From positions 1-64,000 of the forward strand of contig JNEN01001182.1 of NCBI GenBank assembly GCA_000697355.1: a stretch of DNA of 64,000 nucleotides, written 5' to 3'. The notes under the pieces were generated by a model. That model worked only from the letters and a program-made list of their open reading frames with translations, ran no database searches and was not told the origin of the DNA. Both the position numbers and the translations under genes were made by a program. The first letter of the stretch is position 1. The number at the start of each line of letters is the position of its first letter. Origin of the DNA: Syncephalastrum monosporum B8922. Lineage: Eukaryota > Mucoromycota > Mucoromycetes > Mucorales > Syncephalastraceae. Of this stretch, positions 21,701 through 36,776 are shown in pieces.

Positions 21701-22420
21701 ACGCTCATCAGCGTCATGTGGTCAGCAAGGCAAGTCTTTCACGTCGCACACAAACAGCAACATCCCATCTGACCTCTTCCTCTCCCTCTCTAGGCCTCAA
21801 AGCCGTACTTTGACCATTTTATAGAAAAAGGCAGCGCACCGCCGAATCTCTTTGCGTATGAAAAGAACATACCGGCCCACCGACACTATGAGGATGTGGT
21901 GGATATCCGAGCCCCCAAGCGCCGCTTCGAAGACGAGGCACCGCGTCCAGCATCGCGACCGACATCTCGTCCCCGGACCGAGCTACGGCCCAGCCCACAT
22001 GCACGCGTCAAGCGCGAAGAAGAGGCTTTGGCAAGCGTCCAGGCCATCTTGAAGAGTAAGCCTCTGCCTCCCTCCTCGTCGTCCCCGAGCGCCAAACCTC
22101 CGACCGCACCTACACAGGGCTCATCCCCCACGCGACCGCAGCAGCCGCCACGTCCTCCGACCACCATCGCACCTGAGACAGGACCGCGCCCGCCTTCACG
22201 TAAGAAGATGAACTTACAAGAGTACAGAGCCAAGTTCGGCACGCCCAAAAGCAGCGGCCAGCAGCAACATGCGTCCAACTTATTTATACCCAGAAAACCT
22301 AAGGCAAGTAGTTTGCTTAGGAAGTCAGGTTTCAGGCTGTTGACACTTTTGACCTATAGAACCAAAGTTCAGGCACCAAGATCCTCCCTCCATCCGTCCA
22401 GGAAGACTAGGACCCTGTAA
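15779..22420 (+). CDS. SEN1: Sen1/senataxin-type superfamily 1 RNA/DNA helicase
   Basis: Eight exons: 15779-16104, 16169-19939, 20018-20784, 20850-20964, 21026-21284, 21338-21454, 21505-21729 and 21794-22420, giving about 2,068 aa (yeast Sen1 2,231). Sen1 unwinds RNA:DNA hybrids and helps terminate RNA polymerase II transcription in the nucleus. A long helical N-terminal domain (to about residue 800) precedes an acidic/Ser-rich linker and the helicase: Walker A GPPGTGKT (1366-1373), DEAA motif II (about 1596), GDPKQLPPT, QYRMHP (about 1662), TPYKQQL, DGFQGQEKD (about 1786) and GLTRAR (about 1820). A disordered Pro/Arg-rich tail follows. The acceptor at 21504 was chosen over 21516 because it restores DGFQ of motif V. 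Intron 7 starts with GC (GCAAGT). The gene is the complete member of a duplicated pair. Confidence 0.96.
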
Positions 22421-25210
22421 ATAATGCTTCATCCGCATCCAGAAGAAACCACATTGCTGTCATGATATATATATTTAAAGAGTTTCTCTAGCATGGCCAA
22501 TAGCTACACCCCGAATTCATCGGTGATTGATATCAAATGCATCTCCAATACACACACATTCATTAGCGCCCACTTTTCCATCGATGTCGTTATATTCTCG
22601 CCGAAGTCAGAATATTTTTCTCTCCCCAAAAAAAGCATACGGTTCTTGAAGTATTATCCAACGCCAAGCTTATAGCAACGGTCTTCATAGAGTGAGATAC
22701 GACATAGTTTCTCCATACTATTAATCACCGATGACACATGATAGGGTTCGCCCAAAAATCACACTGACAGATGTAGAAACGAGCCTCCACTTGGACGCCT
22801 ATCACATTGTCGGATCTGGTCCAGAAATGAGTGGCTCATAACCTGTATGGTGCTCATCGAGTTGATACACACGCAATGAATGCGTAGGTGCTACGTACAT
22901 GAGCATGCTAAACATTGCCGTGCCTTTGTTACCCTGTATATGACCAAATCAGCTTAACGGCGCCCATCAACAGTCCTGAGCAGGAAGTATGGTCCTGAGC
23001 AGGAAGTATGAACGTGCGAGCGAGAGATCGAAATGGAGTTCGATTGGTTTATGACTCTGACCTGCATGCTAAGAGGCTTTACAATGGATGGAGCATTCTT
23101 ATGAATACTTTTGGAAATTAAATTATCATGACAAACTCACGGAGAGTGAGCTTCGAAGGAAGGAAGGAAAGGAATGGAGTTCGGGAAGCAAACCCTCCGT
23201 CGGCGACTTTGATCCTGCCCATCATGAAGGTGGGTTGGCTTGTCTTACCGGGGCCGTTATGCCTCTGGGCACCGCCCAGGAACACAGTCCTGCTGCCTTG
23301 GAGTGAGCAGGAGACGCGACTCAGTCCCACCATCCTCTGTATAGAGAGCAGGTTCCACCTGTGCGGTGTTTACTGTCTGCTTCCCCAGAATCTCGACCCG
23401 AGCCTCTTGTTATCGTTCTTGAACCATAGGCTCCGCGGAATAGCGAGGGTAATGGTCCAAACGCCTCCGCTGCTTTGATCCCGCCGCGCCGTCACGGCGA
23501 TCTTGATGAAAGGCATACCGATTAATGTTCAGAGTCGCTCTCTGAAGACACTTCCGGCTGCGGATAACGACAAGCGGTAAGACTAACGTGTACATGTCAA
23601 TGACTGGGAGTGCGTCTGCCTGCATATGTGGTTCCTCAATGATGATGCGGCGCGGTCAAGACACTCACTGGTACAAAGGCAAGTCCAAGGGAGAGCTTGA
23701 TAGGTGCTTCCATGACAGATACTACTACCAGCATTTCCCTATAGGGACTTTATCCCCAGGATGGCTTGCAATGCGGGCTACGGCAACGAGTAAATTTTAA
23801 AAAACTATACTTTTTCTTGTGGATATCATTGATGACGCCCTAGTTGTTATAAGCCTTGACGTTGGATAATGCTTCAAGAACCGTATGCTTTTTTTTTGGC
23901 GAGCGAAAAACATTATGCAATTACTGTACATACTGCACATACTGCTTAAGATACACGCTATTGTCATAAATTTCATGCCTATATTTTTCCATTTTACGGC
24001 CCAACTGAACTGGTCCTTATTCTTCGCCGGCGAGAGGTTAAATACATTTCTCGTGAAGCTAACAAAAGAGCTGCATAAGATTCAGTATTAGATTATATTA
24101 ACCACTCTAACAACGGTGGCAGAGAGACTGTACAGATATAGCAGCTGTACGCTTTCTATCAACAGACATATAAGGCCAACTTGCTTCCAAACGTTAAAAT
24201 AAAAAGTGACAGGACAGAACTTTGTATCGCACGTGTATTCTCTTCAATCACCGACCTGCAGTGCGCATTTGTGTTTGAATCTCGATTTGTGTATCAGATG
24301 TTCCCAAGCCATTTTTCATTGTACCTGGTTCCGTCAATAATTTAGACCCTTGTGTACATGGCACAATATATATTGCGTTCTCATTCTTGAGCTGCTTAGG
24401 CAGGTTGGTATTAATCAAGCACTCTTTTTAAAAGGACTAAGACGACTGTATGTTTAAAAATGCAAGTACGATGCTGATCTCGCTTTGTGTCATCGAGGGT
24501 TGAATAGGGTGTCTCTTATTAAGAGCGCGCCGCCCCCTCCCTCCTCTGTGTGGACATGAAGTGGGCGGCAAGTTAAAAAGTTGTCAAGGAACCCATGTGT
24601 CACCTCGCACAGTCGCAAATCAGCGCAGCATGGGAACCAAGCGGCTAAAGTGTAACCGGTCTGCCAAATAAGAAATAGAGAAAAGGAAGCGACGATAGAA
24701 ATATCACAGGGCTGAGGGACCAGACCTCGGAGTGAGATAGACAAACTGTCTGAGCGATCATCATCCATATTGTAAAGATGCGCGTTATACTACATGCTCT
24801 AACCTACTTTGGTCCATCTTCTTCGGTGGGCTCTCGGGCACACTCTGTTTGATTTGCTTCGTTTATTTGGCTTCCTTTGTATTTGGAGGACATTTATACA
24901 TGGTTGAATTTTTTTTTTTTGGTAGAACGTGTAAAAAGAAAGAATAGATCAGAGCCAACGTTCAACGGCTTGGGCTGCGTTCTCCGCCGCTATTGCTGAG
25001 AAGAGTCAACGGCAACGGCATCCAAAAAAAGTAATGCCAGATAACACAAAGAGTTTAGTGCTTTGCCTCGTGTCATCAGCATAGCCTTTTTTTTTAACAG
25101 TGACTAGCTGTCGGCCGTGGATCGCTTTCTTCTTCGCTTTCCTTTATTCTACCTTTATTTTTTCTTTTTTATTCCCCTTTTACCCCATATATATATATTT
25201 ATTTGGCGAT
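22421..25210. other. Intergenic, no supportable gene
   Basis: The first 170 bp are homologous to the start of the inverted-repeat arm downstream of SEN1. The remainder is AT-rich apart from a GC-richer patch at about 23100-23560 with overlapping ORFs on both strands (up to 116 codons) that match no family I know. A 19-bp unit is repeated twice at 22973-23008. Homopolymer T and A tracts occur near 24910 and 25090. Confidence 0.6.
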
Positions 25211-27001
25211 ATGGAGTGGTCGCTGTATCGACACTGCGATCAGGAACACGGGTGTCACTGCGACTGGCGACTCAGCGTTTACGGCTGTGAGGAGTCCCAT
25301 GCGATGCGAATCATCTATATAGTCAATATCGCCTATTCCGCTCTGGTAGCCGTCGGCGGTACATATCTTAATCTGCTCTTTTACACGAAACTCGTACCAA
25401 TCCTTTTTTCCGTAGGCATGGGTATCCTGTATAATCGTTGCGTGATGAAAGGCCGCCGGTTTTTTGAGATAAATTCTGGCAAGGGCTGTTTACGACCAAA
25501 GCCTATTGAGTGTATGATCCTGTTGCTTACCATTTTCAACCTGTGTACGTATATATCCACACATAATCACGACGCTCTATTATCTCATTATACTTATTTT
25601 TTCTTTCGTCTTCCAGTCCGTTTGGTCTCAGCCGTTATTTTGGTCTGGGACGTCGCACCAAACAATATGATGTTACGATCATGTATGCATAGTTGACATT
25701 AATTGCCTTACAAACATTAACATAATGGTACTCATCCAACACGCAGGGTTGTTTGAGTTCCCCTGGTACTTTGGTTATGGTGCTTTTGCCCTTTATCTCC
25801 TCGGCATCGCACAAACATTGGGTAAGTTCATTTTTCTGATTGGATGGCTCATCTGTCAGGACCGAAACAAGAAATACCATCTGACGTCTTATTTTTTTGA
25901 TTAGCTGATGTAGGCAGGACGAAGCATTAACATGACAGCGCGCATACTAAACATATCCATCATCACCTTACTGCAGAGCCACAAAGCTATCTCAGAAGGC
26001 TGGTTACCTTCCCCTTTAACCGTCGACATTGTCGGCTGCACGATCTTCTTGGCACCCCCGATATTACATACGCCTATCGTGTTGGTATCCGGCTCTTTAG
26101 CCGCAGGCGGTAACGAACACGCGGCTCAGGCACTTATCCGAGTGCAGTACTCGCTCTGGACAGCCCATTGCTGTGTTCTATCGAGTGCCGTCATGTTCTC
26201 CGGCGTCCGGCTTGTGCGTATCCTGAATGGGCATCTCACCAAATTCCAGGTCGGTAGTCCGCGCTATTCCGCCATCAAAAATGGTATCTTTAAGGTAAAT
26301 TGTACACCCATGACAATGGTACACAAATGACCATGATAACGTGCTGCTGTGGAACAGAATAACCCCAGTCCAGGGGTTTCTAGGAAAAGAGAAACTGACA
26401 GATTGTTCAAACCTAGATCAATGCCGTCATGGGTATTATCACGTTATGCTTGATGTTGTTTGCTGCCCAATGCATCTTGTACGCCATTTTGCGTGAAACG
26501 ATCATGACCAGCACAGCGGGCAATGTGGCGCTGGCTGTGATCTGGACGTATTTAGGCCCAGCCGCAATCTTTTGCGTCGAAGTAGCCATTATCTTCAAGT
26601 GAGTCATCTCAGAAGGACATGTCCCAATAAGGGTCGCACTCATCTTCCATTTTCTTTGTAGCCCCTCCAAGTCGCCATTCCTCCGACTCGGAGGCACGAC
26701 CAAGTCATCCTCGGAGGAGAAATCAAGCAACGTGTACGAAACCGATTACACCTCTACTTTTCAGCAGCAGCACAACCAAGACAGTACGGTACCCGGCACG
26801 CTCAGCCGCAACGCTTTCGATGAACTCAAGCAAACTCGCATTGAAATACAGCAGAAAGAAGCCTTCCAGCTTCGCTCCATCGATGATACCCATGTGCCCC
26901 ACCAACGACATCATACCCACCCCCAACATTTCTTGTCCGAGGAAACTCACGAAGAGCAGCATCGGAAGAGCTCCTCGCAGGCGAGCCTCGTCTACAATTA
27001 G
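25211..27001 (+). CDS. Multi-spanning (7TM-like) membrane protein with long cytosolic tail
   Basis: Seven exons: 25211-25544, 25617-25682, 25747-25821, 25905-25909, 25977-26294, 26417-26598 and 26662-27001, giving 439 aa in a single frame. The protein has seven or eight hydrophobic helices across about residues 30-325, a Cys-rich extracellular-type N-terminus (several Cys in the first 30 residues), and a hydrophilic C-terminal tail of about 115 residues rich in Gln, Ser and His. The layout recalls orphan 7TM proteins of early-diverging fungi; ligand and partner are unknown. Exon 4 is only 5 nt (CTGAT). It is required because direct joining of exon 3 to exon 5 breaks the frame, and both flanking introns have good signals (ACTAAAC branch site in the second). 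The gene converges on MCM7 (218 bp). Confidence 0.78.
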
Positions 27002-27219
27002 TTGACAGAAAACACATTCACTCCATAAAGCCTCGTATATCATAAATGCTAAACTTTCATACGTATTCAAGAAGGAATTAATGCAAAACAGGACGAAGAG
27101 ACCAGACGAAACTGAGATGAACAGAACAGAACTGATAGAGGAGAAGAACAATGAGAGGGAGAGACAAGGTAGGGAGCGAGGGAAAAAAAAAGCAACGAAC
27201 GTGGGAGGCGGAGGTAGAT

Positions 27220-29714
27220 TTACTGGACGATCGTAAGTCGCGTGCCAGCAGCGTTGACCTGCCACACTTCGAGATCGGTATATTCTCGCATGGCTGCCTC
27301 CAGCTGGGCCTCGGTGTAACCGCGGGCACGTGCACGGTCACGCAGCGCCGAGACAGGCACCTGGTTGCCCTGAAGTTCCTGCAGGTCCTTGACGATCTGC
27401 AGAATACCCGACAGAGCGGTACGATCGAAGCGGTGGCGCTCGCGCTCGCTCGTGTCTGCGAGCGACGCCTTGGAAATATCAATCAGTCGCAACGCCTCGT
27501 CAACATCGATGCTCTCAACCGTGTCAGACAGACGAAGGCGGGCGTGGGCCTGAGCCATACGGATGATGCCGAGAAGGGTACGCGCCGAGGCGTAGGTGAA
27601 CTGCTTCTGTCGCTCCTCGTCGACCTTGTACTGGCGGCGCATCTGGACATACGCAGCCGTGATGTAGTGCGACACATCAGGACGCAGCACAGGGCGCTTC
27701 TGGCGCGCATGCGCGACATAATGCCGGATCATATGCGGCTCGAGTACCTCAAACTCGAGGCTGGGGGGCTTGTTGTAAGTGTGGACGTGAGTGACGTGCT
27801 CGGCAAGGAGACGATCCATGTCTTCGTTGGGCTTGTCGAGAATGAGGTACAGGATATCGAAACGCGACAGCAGCGCGGCAGGAAGGTTGATGTTGGCCGT
27901 GGGAGACACGCGTGGGTTGTATCGGCCGTAGGCAGGGTTAGCTGCGGCCAGGATGGAGGAACGCGCGTTCAATGTCGTGTTGATACCGGCTTTAGAGATA
28001 CTGATGGTCTGCTGTTCCATGACTTCGTGGATCGCCGTCCGGTCCGACTCGTCCATCTTGTCAAACTCATCAATGCAGCAGATGCCGTTGTCTGCCAGCA
28101 CGAGTGCACCGCCCTCGAGCACCATCTCGTCCGTCACAGGGTCACGCATCACAGCTGCGGTCAAACCGACACCGGAAGAACCACGACCGGTGGTGTAGAC
28201 ACCGCGCGGTGCGGCCTTGGCAATGAACTTGAGCAGCTGGGACTTGGCCACACCAGGATCACCCATCAAGCAGATATTGATATCGCCACGGATCTTCATA
28301 CCATCACCGATCGTCTTGGTTACGCCACCGACCAGCAGCATCAGAAGCGCTTTCTTGACGTCGTCGTGGCCATAGATCTCAGGCGCAATACTGCGCGCGA
28401 GCTTGTTGTAGATATCGGGGTCGTTCTTCATGATCTCGAGAGCGCGCTCGTCCTCGGCGGTCAGCTCGATTTGGTCGTACTGTTTCTTGAGACGGTGGAC
28501 GTAGTGGGCCTCCATGTAAGTGTCGGTCAAGAGACCGGCGCGGAGGGCCTTGAAGCCCGTGTAAGGGAGGGGCAAGAAGATACCCGAGACCTGGCAGACG
28601 TCGCCCGGCGTGAGCTGACGGCACATGCTGCCGTACATGTGGACCGACATGGTGCGTGGAATATGGCCGACAGGGACCTGGTCAGCAAGTTCCTGGATCT
28701 TGACTTCCTGGAAAGCCATGAACTTGGAGGCGCGGGTCTGCATGTATAGGTTGCCCTTGACACCGTTCTCGCTGCACTCTTGCGAGGGGCACTGGAAGAG
28801 GGGCGTGAACTGACGCTGCTTGACTTCCTGGAAGACTTCGTTACCGCAGGTGTCGCAGCTGTACGTGTTGACCTGCAACAGCGGCTTGACATCCGACACA
28901 CGCGTCACGATACCACGGATCGTCACCAAGCGACCGAGCTGAGCGCCATTCACTTCACGCACTGCGTAGGCCGGGTCATTCGTCAGCGGCTTAACCACCA
29001 CCTCACTATCCTCGCGAGTCAGACACCCAGTCTCTCTGTCTTCCTTCTCTTCTTCTCCGCATATACTTACTATCGGCGGGTCAGGGCAGGAGGGAAGAGA
29101 CGGTCGGTCTCGTTGGCACGGAGCTGGTCACGCGCCTTGCGTTGGTTGATAATGACTTCGAGGACACTCTCCGATGAGTCGACTTCGGGCCGGTTCGAAG
29201 TCATGGTCGAAGTGACTTCGTCAATTACATTGGCAAAGATGTCCACATAACGTTTGGTGTTTTGACGAATCCGAGCCACAAGATCATTGACATTGTCCTG
29301 GAACTATACAAGATAAGAGCACCTCTATCAGTCTCCACGCGTCGAAGAAATCAGATAAACGGAAACGAAAGTAAACGGACCTTGGCAAGATCGTCCAGCT
29401 CGATGGTCACCACTTTTTCAGTACGATCGACCACTTTTTGCTACAGCACCCAAGTGAGTCAGATATGTTATATCAGAAAGAGACATGAGGCTGTCTGTCT
29501 TATTCCACTCACCATGAGGCCGAGGTACTTGGGAGCCTCGTCGAGGTCCATAGTGTCAATGTTGGAAGTGTCCTTGTAGTTGACGAGGAAATCCTTTATT
29601 TGGGCTGCAGCATGGCAAGATTAAGCATTGACGGTTTGGGAAGGTGTAGGTAATAGGCTTACACTGATCATGGTCGTAATCGACGTGGACATTGACTGGC
29701 AAAAGGGCTGCCAT
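27220..29714 (-). CDS. MCM7: DNA replication licensing factor Mcm7
   Basis: Five exons: 29714-29663, 29604-29513, 29440-29381, 29303-29071 and 29005-27220, giving 740 aa (yeast Mcm7 845, human 719). It is a subunit of the Mcm2-7 ring, the replicative DNA helicase of the CMG complex. Visible: an N-terminal domain with a C4 zinc motif (Cys 196, 199, 218, 223), Walker A GDPGVAKS (394-401), Walker B CIDEFD (Asp458/Glu459), the arginine finger in LLSRFD (about 527) and a C-terminal winged-helix region. The ATG was taken as the first codon that joins in frame to the conserved IKDFL segment. A TTTTCGCG motif lies 79-86 bp upstream, in line with G1/S regulation. Confidence 0.97.
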
Positions 29715-30505
29715 GGTGAAGAGAGAAGGTTATTCAGGGTCAGGGAAGAGAAAAAAGACACAAGAGAAGGTCCGCTGTGCAAAATGTTCAAATTTTCGCG
29801 TCGGTCAGTCACAAGAGGCGGAAGAAGGCGTATCCACACCACTTCCAGATTCCAAGGCCAAAAATAAGTTTCAGTAACATCCTTTTACTACTGACCAAAG
29901 CGATGAGAACCCTGTGTCTTTTTATGACTGTCCTTGTATGAAATCTATACTAAACCTTCCAAGAAAGAAGAATCTTGTAATTATTTTGTCAGTAAGAGGA
30001 AAGAAAGACTAAGAGGTTGACAAAGGAAAAGGGTCGTTTATAGAAAAGGAGGGGGGAGGAAAAAAGGAAAAGAAAGAAAGAAAAAAGAAGGCGCGCTGGT
30101 ATATATGTTAAGCTCAAAAGATATACAGCAGAATATAGGACGGGAAGGAAGGGGAAGAAGAGGGTAAGTAAACTTTTTCCTCTTAAAGAAGGAGGCGCGC
30201 ACGGAAAGAAGAAAAGAAGAAAGGATTATACACCATTAACGCAACAGCTCAACAATAACACAAAAAATGATGATGTTGGCGATGATGCGGTAAAAAAAAA
30301 AGGGGGGGGGGGGGGGAAGAAGAAGGAAATAAAGAAAGAAAAAGAAAATAAAAGAGGTTGGGTTAGGGTGGCAAGGGATAAAGAAAATGGGTGTGTGACT
30401 CTTTTGGATCTTGGAAAGGTGTGTCAAGGAGGTATCATGGGAAGAAAAGAAAGAAGAAATAGAGAATAACAGTAGGCACCTTATTATTCGAGGACCGTGT
30501 ATACC
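29715..30505. other. MCM7 upstream region and purine-rich spacer
   Basis: It contains TTTTCGCG at 29793-29800 near the MCM7 start, then a long purine-rich tract (AAAGAAAG-type) and a run of about 14 G at 30301-30316. No ORF is supportable. Confidence 0.65.
29793..29800. promoter_or_regulatory. E2F/MBF-like site upstream of MCM7
   Basis: TTTTCGCG resembles the TTTCGCG elements in the RFC3 promoter. MCM and RFC genes are classic E2F/MBF targets in fungi and animals. The assignment is by motif only. Confidence 0.45.
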
Positions 30506-32215
30506 TTATCGGCATTGCCACACCTTGACAGTCTGATCCACACTTCCGGTTGCCACGATCGGACTAATTTGACAATAGCTACCGGAAACGAATGAGTTTA
30601 CAATTGCGTTGTCTCTTTGTATGAGTCATAAAGAACACTTACGATATACAGGTAACAAAGTGCGAGTGTGCCTCGAGGGTCTTCATGCAACGACCGGTCT
30701 TGAGATCCCAAATTTTGAGCGTCTTATCGTCCGACGCACTGAGCAGGTATTTCCCGCTCGGGTGCACGACCAATCCTCTGACCCAGTTATCGTGACCGTG
30801 TAGCGTATGCAGCATCTGGCCGCTGTTGGCATCCCACAACTTGATTGTTTTATCTCTTGACCCGGTGATCACGTAGCGGCCGGGCACTTGATCCTTTGAT
30901 TTGCTCTGCCGTATCATAGAAAAAGGACAGAAAAATAAAGGCGTCAGCGAAACGGTCCTCCCCCTGAACCCCGCATTTTTTTCCCTGATCTTTCCCTCTC
31001 TTTCTATTTTTTTTTTTTTTTTTGGATAGCTCGCATTTACCTCGTCACCAATGAGTTCTTGGATGAACGGATAGGCATTCGTCGGTGCAAAGATGGCACA
31101 TTCCACCACGTGCTCATGACCACGGAACTCCATCTTCGTTTCGCCCGATTGTGTATCCCAAAGACGCGACGTCTAGCCATGATACATACATACACACACA
31201 TATAATATATACATGTGAGAAGAGGTCTCTTTCTAGGCGAATGGATAGCAATTACCTGATCATTGGAGGCAGTGACGAGGAATCGGCCGTCGTCGCTCGG
31301 GACAACAGAGCGGACCCATTCGGCATGGCCAGTGAAGGTCTTGGTGCAGTAACCGGAGGCAAAATCCCAGACCTTGATGGACTTGTCGCGAGAGGACGAG
31401 ACGATCTTATCGCCGGAGGGCAAAAAGGCGACGGATGAGACACTGTGATCATGGCCGTAGAGGGTCTTGATGCACTTGTATTCGTTGTTGACGTCCCAGA
31501 CTTTGATGGTCAGATCGGCGGAGCAGGACACGAGATAGTTTCCCTTGGGGTCGAATGCCAAGTCCTGGACGGCTTTGGTATGGCCCTTGAGGGTGCACTC
31601 AAAGTCGCCTGATTCGTAGTCCCACACCTTGACCGTCGCGTCTTCAGAGGCGGACGCGAGGATCTGGTACACTGGATGGAAGGCCACGCGTGTGATCGGG
31701 TTTCGGTGGCCCGTCAGGCTGTATCTCTGCGGCGGTCGTGGGATCCAGTCGCTCGCGCCTGTCTGTTTGCGTGTGGGCGCACTCGCCAGCTCTTCTTGCA
31801 TTTGTGCCGTCTTACTCTCCAGCTCCATTATCTAAAGCGCCGTTGTGTGTTTAGTAAAGCTTTCCATCTATCTGTGTGCATCTATCTATCGATTCTCTCA
31901 CTCTATAAGTGTGTGTACCTTCTTTTGCAACCGAATGACCGACGTCCACTTCTTTTCCAGAAGACCGGCGTACTTTTGCTTGGGATCGGGAACAAAGTCC
32001 GTGTTTTCGGTTTCATTTTTCAAGGCGTGGAACGCTTCGGAATAGTTGTTTGCATTCAAGTAATCTAGAATGGCCTTGTGCCTAAGGAATAGAATAGAAA
32101 AGAAAAAGAAGAAAAAAACAGGAACGCATCTCGTTAGGAAAAAGAACACCGGCGGTCATCTTCCATTGAATAGTTACAGCTCATCTCGCTGACGGTCAGA
32201 GAGTATTGTTGTCAT
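30506..32215 (-). CDS. PAC1: Nuclear distribution protein Pac1/LIS1
   Basis: Six exons: 32215-32178, 32081-31919, 31831-31256, 31172-31041, 30905-30643 and 30578-30506, giving 414 aa (human LIS1 410). LIS1 binds and regulates cytoplasmic dynein and works with NudE and NudC in nuclear migration. Visible: the LisH dimerisation motif (about residues 12-45), a short coiled coil (about 55-80) and a seven-bladed WD40 propeller with repeated GH...WD spacings ending in [11 protein letters not shown]. Conserved [12 protein letters not shown] and [12 protein letters not shown] strands are clear. The intron before exon 5 contains a poly-pyrimidine run. It lies 518 bp downstream of the PKC1 stop on the same strand. 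Confidence 0.97.
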
Positions 32216-32732
32216 GGGGGTGGAAACACAAAGAAAAAAAAAAAGAAGGTGGCGGTGTATGTAAAGCGTAAAAAAAAAGAGAGAAAGTATAAGCGCAAGT
32301 GTGTAAAGTAAAAAAGAGAGCTCTTGTCTGACTGGCGGGGTGAATAAGTTCGCTGCTGTGCTGCTGTTGTCCACTTTCGCTTTCTCTCTTTCCCTCCCTC
32401 CCTCTCTCTCTGTGTGTGCCCTGAGAGCGACAGCCCCGACTATTTCAATCACAGATTTTTCCCTTTCTCTTCTTTTTTTTTTTTTGTGTGTGTGTGTGTG
32501 TGTGTTGTGTGCTATCTGTTATATTTATATATACATATGCGATCTTGAAACGACACAGACACACACGCGTGACCAGCATATCCAAACTCTGCTTTCATTT
32601 GTATAAAAGACATAGGAACAGAAGGAAACAAAAAAAGAGAGAGCAAGAGGAGAAGAAAAAAAATAATATTCCTGAAATACTAGCACTGCACACCGGCTTT
32701 TTTTTTGGTCTTTTTACTTTTTCTTTTTAGCT
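32216..32732. other. Spacer between PAC1 and PKC1
   Basis: This is the PAC1 promoter plus the PKC1 3' flank. It includes a CT-rich block at about 32388-32412 and a (GT)n tract at about 32485-32510. No gene is supportable. Confidence 0.65.

Positions 32733-36776
<4,044 letters not shown>

Noticed and set aside
27151..28749. 532-codon plus-strand ORF opposite MCM7
   Set aside because: It is a frame shadow of the GC-rich-third-position MCM7 coding strand. MCM7 has full family motifs and the plus frame has none.
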